From contig JAFQPO010000002.1 of the NCBI GenBank assembly GCA_017411715.1, positions 1 through 64,000 of the forward strand: DNA of 64,000 nt, read 5' to 3'. The position numbers and the translations under genes are program-made. Shown one piece after another: positions 1 through 6,936 of the stretch. The notes beneath the pieces were generated by a model. The model did not search any database, was not told where the DNA came from, and worked only from the letters and a program-made list of their open reading frames with translations. This DNA is from Bacilli bacterium (GTDB taxonomy: Bacteria; Bacillota_I; Bacilli_A; ML615J-28; CAG-313). Numbering within the stretch: the first letter of the stretch is position 1; each line of letters starts with the position of its first letter.

Positions 1-2852
1 GATAGATTGTCATAAACACTAATTGAACCACTACCAAATACAATATTACTACCACTTGAAGTTGTTCCACTTAGTGATAATTTATGTAGTCCTGTTTTAT
101 ATGTTGGTGTGAAACTAAATTGTGCTTTATATGTATTACCACTTACTTTATGCAAGTGAGGCAAAATACTAGTCATACCTGTTGTTTTAGTATAGTGTAT
201 ACTTCCATTAGAAGGACTAACAGTAGTAGATATACTACCTGATTTTTGATAATCTGAATAAGATATTTCTAAATAATATACTCCAAGTGGTAACTCAGTT
301 ATAAATGTAGCTGTATGATTACTATTAGAGTATGTTGGATATATTCCAGATAGTTCCATATTAGAATCATATAAATAAACCACTAGTTCTTCAGTTGTAC
401 TACAAATAATATTGTATTCTTTAACACAGTCGACATTTAACTCATAAACAATACTTTTTCTTGATTGTAGTTCTTCATCTTCTGAAATATCAGTATAACA
501 ATTCACATACATTACATACATTTCTTCTGCTACATCATCATATGATATTTTATTAGAATAATTAGACCAATTATTAGCATTCTTATATTTCAAAATTTTC
601 GACATAGGAACAATTATATTTTCCAATTCTGAACAATTATTAAATACATTTACTCCAATACTTGTAATTGGAGTTGTATCCTTCTGTATTTCAACTGTAG
701 TTAATTCATCACACCATTCAAATGCATTATTTCCAATTGTTTCTACACTATTTGGAATTACTATATTTGTCAACTTATTACAATCATAGAAGGCATAATC
801 ACCTATTGAAACTAACGATTCAGGTAATTCAATACTTCCTATATTACCGTTATAAAATGCTTTTGAACCTATTGATGTTAATGAACTTGGTAATGCTATG
901 CTTTCTAGATCAGTACATCCTTCGAAAGCTGATTCTCCAATACTCGTAACACTGTTAGGTATATCTAATTCCACCAATGAACTGCACCCTTTAAATGCAT
1001 TTGAACCTATTGATGTTAATGAACTTGGCAGTGCTATATTTTCTAGATCAGTACATCCTTCGAAAGCTGATTCTCCAATACTCGTAATACTGTTAGGCAT
1101 ATCTAATTCCACCAATGAACTACATCCTTTAAATACATTTGAACCTATTGATGTTAATGAACTTGATAAAGTTATACTTTCTAGACTTGTGCATCCTTCG
1201 AAAGCTGATTCTCCAATACTCGTAACACTATTAGGCATCTCCAACTCTACTAATGAACTACATCCGGAAAATATATTTGCGCTTAATGATGTGACCGAAT
1301 TTGGTATAACAACACTGCTTATATTTGTATTATTTTCAAATATATTGGGAGCAATGAATTCAATAGTTACACCATCAATCATTGATGGAATAACTACACT
1401 CCCTGAAAGCGGATAATTTACTGAAGTTATTGTGTTATTCGTTACCGTATATAAATCAAATAATTTTCGATGGCCACATTCTCCACATCTTAATTCTCGA
1501 TATATATCATAAAAATTATTGCATGAATCAACATTATATTCATGAACGTGGTTTATTTTTATAGTAACATATGCATCTACCCATGAAGAATTTATCCATG
1601 CTTTATGTTTTTCATGAATTAAATTTTGCTTGTAATCATTCCACCCAAACTCAACTATATAACCCATACTTAAATTTTGGGTAATAGGATCCGGATATTC
1701 TAAATATCCATACGCAACCACCATATGATTAAATGAATCTAAGTTATCTGTCATGCCCAATAGAACCGGACGTCCTTCATCTATTTCATTAATGATTTCT
1801 TCAGAAGGGCTTGGCTGTCCAAATAAGTAATCTCGATGCACCTCAACTTCATAATCATCGCTATTAAGATTTTCACTTAATAAACTTTCGAGTCTGCTTT
1901 CTACCAGTGACGTTGGAGCCCCCCAATATGTATGGTCGCTCGTAGCTCCTAAACTTAAAATATCACCGCACAAAAGTGACCCTGGATCCATTGTATTAAT
2001 TACATGATTATAGTACAAATCATTACTTCCTAATAAATAACTGTTCATTCCTTGTATATTGTTGGTTACATAAATACTGTTCTGAGGATCACTATAATTT
2101 AGTTTATTGAAATAATTCCCATCACCATTACTATTCCAACCACCAAATAAATATTCTGGTGAAATAATCCTTCTATCATTATAATAATTATGATATCCCA
2201 AAATAAGCTGCGTCGCAACAGAAGTACATGTACCATGCTCATTATAACCATAATATGGATGATCCAAGAAATATTCATAATTACTAATATATGTAGCAGT
2301 AGAATCATCGAATCCGGTTACTGAATTATCGATTCTATTACTTGAAGAATTACTATTATTCTTCATATAAATATCTTCAATACCCATTTTACCTTCTACT
2401 GCAACTTCATTGTTAAACATTTCTCTTATTTTGTCAGCTTTACTAATGCACTCTGTGGGAGAAATTTCAATACTCACATGATCAAATATACTTTCAAAAA
2501 CCTCTCCATTTTTTAAATAATAACTTTGTGGTCCAAAATAATATATTTTATAATATTTTATATATTCCCCCAAAATATTATTATCTATAAATTCCAACAA
2601 TTCTAAACTATTTTTCCAATACACAGCAAAACTATTATAATTAAATTCAACATATAAATAATCATCTGAATCATCATAATTATACATATACCCTATATAA
2701 GTAATACTATAACTATTATAACCATCATTTGATATATCTTCACCTATCACTTCTGTATTTGAATTTTCTGAGTATGAAAATACACTAACAGCATTAGTTC
2801 CTACAAAATAAAATAAAAATAATATTGTCATTACAAAAAAAATCTTTTTCAT
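1..2852 (-). CDS. Secreted papain-like cysteine peptidase with BspA-type LRR repeats (3' end beyond the window)
   Basis: An open frame of 950 codons runs from ATG at 2852 to the left edge without a stop, so the C-terminus is missing. The start has an N-terminal signal peptide (MKKIFFVMTILFLFYFVG) and a GTGGGGA ribosome site. Residues about 200-410 look like a clan CA cysteine peptidase: Cys209 in HGTCTSVATQ, His376 in NHMVVAYGY, then FGWND with Asn405. A short CGECG zinc-ribbon-like motif follows near residue 460. Then come about nine LRR_5/TpLRR units of 23 residues with the pattern LPSSLTSIGSNAFKGCSSL, and a beta-rich C-terminal part. Probably exported; substrate unknown. The peptidase call rests on motifs only. 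murA lies upstream on the same strand but this gene has its own promoter. Confidence 0.8.
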   Translation of the reverse strand, partial: MKKIFFVMTILFLFYFVGTNAVSVFSYSENSNTEVIGEDISNDGYNSYSITYIGYMYNYDDSDDYLYVEFNYNSFAVYWKNSLELLEFIDNNILGEYIKYYKIYYFGPQSYYLKNGEVFESIFDHVSIEISPTECISKADKIREMFNNEVAVEGKMGIEDIYMKNNSNSSSNRIDNSVTGFDDSTATYISNYEYFLDHPYYGYNEHGTCTSVATQLILGYHNYYNDRRIISPEYLFGGWNSNGDGNYFNKLNYSDPQNSIYVTNNIQGMNSYLLGSNDLYYNHVINTMDPGSLLCGDILSLGATSDHTYWGAPTSLVESRLESLLSENLNSDDYEVEVHRDYLFGQPSPSEEIINEIDEGRPVLLGMTDNLDSFNHMVVAYGYLEYPDPITQNLSMGYIVEFGWNDYKQNLIHEKHKAWINSSWVDAYVTIKINHVHEYNVDSCNNFYDIYRELRCGECGHRKLFDLYTVTNNTITSVNYPLSGSVVIPSMIDGVTIEFIAPNIFENNTNISSVVIPNSVTSLSANIFSGCSSLVELEMPNSVTSIGESAFEGCTSLESITLSSSLTSIGSNVFKGCSSLVELDMPNSITSIGESAFEGCTDLENIALPSSLTSIGSNAFKGCSSLVELDIPNSVTSIGESAFEGCTDLESIALPSSLTSIGSKAFYNGNIGSIELPESLVSIGDYAFYDCNKLTNIVIPNSVETIGNNAFEWCDELTTVEIQKDTTPITSIGVNVFNNCSELENIIVPMSKILKYKNANNWSNYSNKISYDDVAEEMYVMYVNCYTDISEDEELQSRKSIVYELNVDCVKEYNIICSTTEELVVYLYDSNMELSGIYPTYSNSNHTATFITELPLGVYYLEISYSDYQKSGSISTTVSPSNGSIHYTKTTGMTSILPHLHKVSGNTYKAQFSFTPTYKTGLHKLSLSGTTSSGSNIVFGSGSISVYDNL
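866..1316 (-). repeat. Tandem 138-bp DNA repeats inside the LRR region
   Basis: The segment TTCTAGATCAGTACATCC recurs in near-identical context at 903 and 1041, and as a diverged copy at 1179, giving an exact 138-bp period. Each period encodes two 23-residue LRR units. The first two copies are almost identical at the DNA level, including synonymous sites, which indicates recent duplication or gene conversion within the coding sequence. Confidence 0.9.
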
Positions 2853-2865
2853 TTTAAATCCCCAC

Positions 2866-2915
2866 TATAATAAGTATAGAATTAAACAATAAAGTTTAAT
2901 TCTATACTTATTATA
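2866..2915. repeat. Perfect 22-bp inverted repeat with 6-base loop in the leader of the peptidase/LRR gene
   Basis: Arms 2866-2887 and 2894-2915 are exact reverse complements around AATAAA. On the minus strand no T-run follows it, so it does not look like an intrinsic terminator for murA. It overlaps the predicted -10 box and ends next to the ribosome site of the gene starting at 2852. It may be an operator or an mRNA-stabilising or translation-controlling hairpin. Confidence 0.85.
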
Positions 2916-2937
2916 TCATATATATGTTCATATACAA
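2910..2937 (-). promoter_or_regulatory. Predicted sigma-A type promoter of the peptidase/LRR gene
   Basis: On the minus strand, TTGTAT (2932-2937) and TATAAT (2910-2915) are 16 bases apart. The -10 box is part of the inverted repeat, so transcription would begin inside the palindrome. Confidence 0.6.
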
Positions 2938-2951
2938 ATGAAAACGCTTTT

Positions 2952-4205
2952 TTAATATATAATATCCACATTGACGCCTAATCTTTTCATTTTTGATAAT
3001 GGATTTTCATATCCTCTTAATAAGTATTCACCTTTTTCAATTAATGTTACTCCCTCCGCGTGTGCTGCTGCTATTACAAGTGCCATAGCGCACCTTAAAT
3101 CTTTTGCTTCTACTATTGATGATGAAAGTATACTAGGTTCAATTATTATTTGTTCATTTTCAAGATATATCTTAGCTCCTAGTTTCTTAAGTTCATTTAG
3201 ATGTGAAAGTCGTTTAGGAAAAACGCGATCTTCTATGACCGATTTACTCTGTGAAAAAAGCAAAGTTGATGACAATATTTGTTGTAAGTCAGTGGGAAAA
3301 TACGGATATTCTGATATTATTAAGTTAGTGTTTTTTAGTGTTTGAGGTGATTCTAGTTTGATTGAATCAGGTGTTTTAATTATTTTAGCACCAAGTGACT
3401 TTAGAAGAATTAATACATTCGTTAAATGACTAGAGTTAACATTTTGTATTTCAATTTTACTATTTGGAAAAGATGACGCTAAAAGTAAATAACTACCTGC
3501 TTCTATTCGATCAGGTATTACTTCATGAACAATTGGATAACTAATTATTTTTGTTAGTTTCTTAACTCCATTAATTAAAATTTTGTTTTCTTCAATACTT
3601 ATTTCAATACTCATTTTTTTTAATAATTTACAAACATCTAATACTTCTGGTTCTAATGAAGGATTAATGATTGTTGTGATACCATCTATATTAGATGCCA
3701 TAAAAATTGTATTAATAGTTGCCCCAACACTTTTTTTAGGAAAGATAATTGTATTAGATGTAACATTTCCTTTTTTAATTATTAATGGCGATGTGTTTTT
3801 AACTACATACCCTAATAAATTAGCCGCATATAAATGTAAATCAATTGGCCTATCACAAAAATTGCATCCACCTGGTTCTGATATTTCTACTTTTTTACAT
3901 CTTGCTAGAAGTGCACCTATTAAATATGATGATCCCCTTATTTGTCTAACCAATTCACTATTTACTTTATAACTAATTTTTCTATTTTGAATTGTTAAAG
4001 TATTATTTTCATATTTAATATTTGAACCTATGCTTCTTAATATTTCAATTATTTTTTTAATATCTTCAATATCAGGGACATTGTTTAAAACAACTTCTTC
4101 TTTACTTAATAAGCTAGCACAAATTAAAGCCAGTGAACTATTTTTTGATCCACTAATTCTAATTGTCCCATTAATATTTGTGGTCTTAGCAACCTTTAAA
4201 ATCAT
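2952..4205 (-). CDS. murA: UDP-N-acetylglucosamine 1-carboxyvinyltransferase
   Basis: MurA transfers enolpyruvate from PEP to UDP-GlcNAc in the cytoplasm, the first committed step of peptidoglycan synthesis. The 417-residue length is normal for the EPSP-synthase fold. Lys21-Asn22 lie in ISGSKNSSLAL, and Cys114 in PGGCNFCDRPIDLHL is the position of the PEP-binding, fosfomycin-target cysteine. An Arg/Asp-rich RPIDLH segment and the C-terminal RGYENP follow. Gram-positive bacteria often carry two MurA paralogues, and which one this is cannot be told from the window. AroA was considered and rejected because of the PGGC loop. It is transcribed alone, divergently from the aspartase-like operon. Confidence 0.93.
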   Translation of the reverse strand: MILKVAKTTNINGTIRISGSKNSSLALICASLLSKEEVVLNNVPDIEDIKKIIEILRSIGSNIKYENNTLTIQNRKISYKVNSELVRQIRGSSYLIGALLARCKKVEISEPGGCNFCDRPIDLHLYAANLLGYVVKNTSPLIIKKGNVTSNTIIFPKKSVGATINTIFMASNIDGITTIINPSLEPEVLDVCKLLKKMSIEISIEENKILINGVKKLTKIISYPIVHEVIPDRIEAGSYLLLASSFPNSKIEIQNVNSSHLTNVLILLKSLGAKIIKTPDSIKLESPQTLKNTNLIISEYPYFPTDLQQILSSTLLFSQSKSVIEDRVFPKRLSHLNELKKLGAKIYLENEQIIIEPSILSSSIVEAKDLRCAMALVIAAAHAEGVTLIEKGEYLLRGYENPLSKMKRLGVNVDIIY

Positions 4206-4288
4206 TTTATCACCTATATAAGTTTATTAATAGTTATTATCTTTTATGAAATTTAATTCACATATTGATTTATTTTTTTTGCCTTTTG

Positions 4289-4297
4289 TGGTATTAT
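4289..4297 (+). promoter_or_regulatory. Predicted extended -10 promoter for the aspartase-like/M55/LRR operon
   Basis: TGGTATTAT is an extended -10 element (TGnTATTAT) about 50 bases before the ATG at 4350. No good -35 box is seen, as is common for extended -10 promoters. Confidence 0.4.
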
Positions 4298-4349
4298 ATA
4301 TAGGTGAGTAAATTTATTTCTATATTTATATAGAAGAAACGAGGAATTT

Positions 4350-5456
4350 ATGAGATATCGTATAGAGAAAGACTTGTTAGGGGAAAAACAAATTTCTGCC
4401 GAAAGCTATTATGGTATTCACACACTTCGCGGAAAAGAAAATTTAGAAATTCTTAAACGTGGTATTAATAGACAAATGATAAAAGCGCTAGCAGTTATCA
4501 AGAAATCAATTGCTAGAGTAAATGCAGATTATGGTTATATCGATGAAAAAGTCGCTAAAGCAATTATGTTATCATGTGATGAATTTTTAAACGGACGCTT
4601 ACATGGTCAATTTATTACTGATCATATGGTTGGTGATGGTGGAGCTAGCATTAATATGAACGCTAATGAAATTATTGCTAATCGCGCTAATGAAATGTTA
4701 GGTGGAAAAAAAGGCGTTTATGATTTAGTTGATCCAATTAAAGATGTTAACGCTAAACAAACAACTTATGATGTGATTCCAACTGCAGGCAAAATCGCAA
4801 CACGTCGCCAAACTAAAAAACTTTTGGTTGAAATGAAAAAACTTCAAAATGCTTTAAGTGTTTTTGTTAAAGAACAAAAAGGAACTGAATATGAAAATCA
4901 TCCCATCATTAAACATTTCAACGGTTTTGTTTTAGTTTTATCACGCGATGCTGTCCGCCTTGAATCCGCAATGGCTCAATTACTAGAAATTAATCTTGCG
5001 TCATTATCTGTTGATGATCCTAAATATATTAAAAAACTTTTAATCAATATTTCTAAAAACACAGGGGAAGACTTCAAAGAATCTAAAAACATTTTCGATA
5101 CTTCATGCAATCTTGATAGTTTCAATAACTTAAGCTCTAGTTTAAAAGTTTTAGCTAGCGACCTTTCTAAAATCGCTAAAGACTTAAGGGTTTTAATTAA
5201 AGACTATGAAATGATTCAAGTTACTCCTACTTATGAAAATGGTACATTTGTTATTTTAGATTTAATTGAACAAGTTAATTTTTATGTATTAGGTCTTGAT
5301 ACAACAATTAATGCTGCTCTTGCAAGTGGGGAAATGTTTATTAATAATCATTTACCATTAGTTCTATATGCTTTATTTGAAGAATTAAATTCTTTAAGAA
5401 GAGTAATTAGAACATTTAAAGAAGAATTTATTGAACACACTAAAATTATTTTTTAA
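4350..5456 (+). CDS. Degenerate aspartase/fumarase-superfamily protein, probably without the classical activity
   Basis: The N-terminal half is clearly related to aspartate ammonia-lyase: RIEKDLLGEKQISAESYYG matches the start of AspA, and GGASINMNANEIIANRANEM, KKGVYDLVDPIKDVN and DVIPTAGKIA match its core helices. The catalytic features are changed. The STND segment reads TTYD, the GRTxLQDA motif is unrecognisable, and the hallmark SS-loop GSSxMPxKxNP is replaced by PTYENGTF before the helix LIEQVNFYVLGLDTT. The C-terminal domain is missing (368 residues against about 470). The frame is intact, so it is probably expressed. I infer a non-canonical or regulatory role. It is followed after 10 bases by an M55 peptidase, suggesting a shared operon. 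Confidence 0.75.
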   Translation: MRYRIEKDLLGEKQISAESYYGIHTLRGKENLEILKRGINRQMIKALAVIKKSIARVNADYGYIDEKVAKAIMLSCDEFLNGRLHGQFITDHMVGDGGASINMNANEIIANRANEMLGGKKGVYDLVDPIKDVNAKQTTYDVIPTAGKIATRRQTKKLLVEMKKLQNALSVFVKEQKGTEYENHPIIKHFNGFVLVLSRDAVRLESAMAQLLEINLASLSVDDPKYIKKLLINISKNTGEDFKESKNIFDTSCNLDSFNNLSSSLKVLASDLSKIAKDLRVLIKDYEMIQVTPTYENGTFVILDLIEQVNFYVLGLDTTINAALASGEMFINNHLPLVLYALFEELNSLRRVIRTFKEEFIEHTKIIF

Positions 5457-5466
5457 AGGAGACTAT

Positions 5467-6276
5467 ATGAAAGTATATATAAGTGCCGATATCGAAGGTA
5501 TCGCTGGTATCTGTAACTGGAAAGAAACAGAGCGTGGTGATGACTATGAGTATTTTAGAGCACAAATGACAAAAGAAGTAAAAGCTTGTTGTGAAGCTTT
5601 AATTGAATGTGGTATTACAAACATTACTGTTCGTGATGCCCATGACTCAGCTAGAAATATTTTAATTGAACAACTTCCTACTTGTGTTAAAATCATTAGA
5701 GAATGGAGTGGTGGAGTTTGTGATATGATGGATGCCATCGATGAATCATATGATGCGGCTATTTTAATTGGTTATCATAGTCCAGCTAGAAGTAACCGCA
5801 ACCCATTATCACACACTCAAAATACATCACGTCATGTTGATATTAAAATCAATGATAAGATTATGAGTGAGTATCATTTGAATACTTACTTTGCCCAACA
5901 CCATAATGTTCCTGTCATTATGCTTTGTGGTGATCAAGGTTTATGTGAAATCGCAAAAAGTGAAAATAGTTTAATTACTACTGTAGCAACTAAAGAAGGA
6001 CTTGGCGGAAGTGTTATTAGTAAACATCCAAGCGTTGTAGTTGATGAAATTAAAGCTAAAACAATTGAAGCTATTGAATTATTTAAAAAACATTCTAAAA
6101 AAGATTTCTTTATTCCACTAGATGAAAACATTGATTTCCAAATCCATTTTAGAAGTCACATTCGCGCTTATCGCGCATCTTTCTATCCAAATGCGGAAAT
6201 GATTAATTCTGATATTGTAAGTTATAAAACTAATAATATTGTTAGCGCTCTTGCATTTATGTTATTTTGCGATTAG
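5467..6276 (+). CDS. M55 family D-aminopeptidase (DppA-like)
   Basis: M55 enzymes are zinc aminopeptidases acting on D-amino-acid peptides such as D-Ala-D-Ala. The start at 5467 is chosen because AAAGGAGA precedes it; the in-frame ATG at 5431 lies inside the upstream gene with no ribosome site. The protein has 269 residues (family about 270). The expected metal ligands are present: Asp8 and Glu10 in SADIEG, His59 in RDAHDSA, His104 in IGYHSPA, and Glu135 in MSEYHLN is a likely fifth ligand. With the aspartase-like gene upstream and murA nearby, a role in wall-peptide turnover or amino-acid salvage is plausible. There is no signal peptide, so it is cytoplasmic. Confidence 0.88.
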   Translation: MKVYISADIEGIAGICNWKETERGDDYEYFRAQMTKEVKACCEALIECGITNITVRDAHDSARNILIEQLPTCVKIIREWSGGVCDMMDAIDESYDAAILIGYHSPARSNRNPLSHTQNTSRHVDIKINDKIMSEYHLNTYFAQHHNVPVIMLCGDQGLCEIAKSENSLITTVATKEGLGGSVISKHPSVVVDEIKAKTIEAIELFKKHSKKDFFIPLDENIDFQIHFRSHIRAYRASFYPNAEMINSDIVSYKTNNIVSALAFMLFCD

Positions 6277-6284
6277 GAGTGCTT

Positions 6285-6908
6285 ATGAATAAAAAACTTT
6301 TAAGACAAATTTTTTTAATTGGTTGTAATACAATTACTGCTGTATGTTTATTAATCAATATCATTCGTGAACCCGATCCATTTCTTATTACTGCTTTTTC
6401 TATCATGAGTGTTTCTGTTATTATGATGACTATCCTATTATTCATTAAACATAATGATAATAAACCTACTACAGAAAATGTAGTTGAAGAAACAAAAATT
6501 GTTAGTGATAATAATAATGAAGAACATAATGATAATGAATTATTAATAATTGATAATAATATTGAGGAAATATATAACTCAATGTATATGAATGACCTTA
6601 ATATTAAAGAAGTAAGAATGGAAAATAATATTATTAAAATTGGTAATTCTGCATTTAAGTGGTGTAGTTACTTAACTAAAGTTACACTTTCTGAAAATCT
6701 TGAACACATTGGTTTAAATGCATTTTCAAATTGTCATAACTTAGAATATATATTCATTCCTAAAAGTGTGAAATACATTGGTGGTTGGGCTTTTGATAAA
6801 TGTAGTAAACTAACTATTTATTGTGAAGCTGAATCTCAACCTGAAGGATGGGAAAATAATTGGAACTCTTCAAACCTAGAAGTTATTTGGGGAGCAAGTA
6901 AAAAATAA
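6285..6908 (+). CDS. Small membrane protein with a C-terminal BspA-type LRR domain
   Basis: The start at 6285 is supported by AGGAGT six bases upstream; the in-frame ATG at 6267 overlaps the previous gene without a ribosome site. Two predicted membrane helices lie near residues 7-26 and 33-53, followed by an acidic Asn-rich linker and about three LRR_5 units (for example KIGNSAFKWCSYLTKV and HIGLNAFSNCHNLEYI). It ends with the WENNW cap typical of BspA-like proteins. With both helices near the N-terminus, the LRR domain could be on the same side as the N-terminus; topology is uncertain. It is the last gene of a three-gene operon and its stop adjoins a terminator. Confidence 0.75.
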   Translation: MNKKLLRQIFLIGCNTITAVCLLINIIREPDPFLITAFSIMSVSVIMMTILLFIKHNDNKPTTENVVEETKIVSDNNNEEHNDNELLIIDNNIEEIYNSMYMNDLNIKEVRMENNIIKIGNSAFKWCSYLTKVTLSENLEHIGLNAFSNCHNLEYIFIPKSVKYIGGWAFDKCSKLTIYCEAESQPEGWENNWNSSNLEVIWGASKK

Positions 6909-6933
6909 AGACAAGGGATCCCTTGTCTTTTTT
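6908..6933. terminator. Bidirectional intrinsic terminator between convergent genes
   Basis: An 11-bp perfect palindrome (AAGACAAGGGA/TCCCTTGTCTT, 6908-6929) is followed by a T-run on the plus strand and preceded by an A-run on the other side, so it can stop transcription from both sides. Confidence 0.85.
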
Positions 6934-6936
6934 AAT

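Noticed and set aside
866-1316. Possible CRISPR array
   Set aside because: The repeats are 138 bp, contiguous, in frame and coding; there are no short repeats with unique spacers and no cas genes.
898-1416. Plus-strand ORF of 172 residues with internal repeats
   Set aside because: It is the antisense shadow of the LRR repeats in the minus-strand peptidase gene; its own repeats come from the 138-bp DNA repeats and it has no ribosome site.
2866-2915. Terminator for murA
   Set aside because: The palindrome is very stable but no T-run follows in the murA direction, and it overlaps a promoter.
2952-4205. AroA (EPSP synthase)
   Set aside because: The PGGC loop and KN pair are those of MurA, and no shikimate genes are near.
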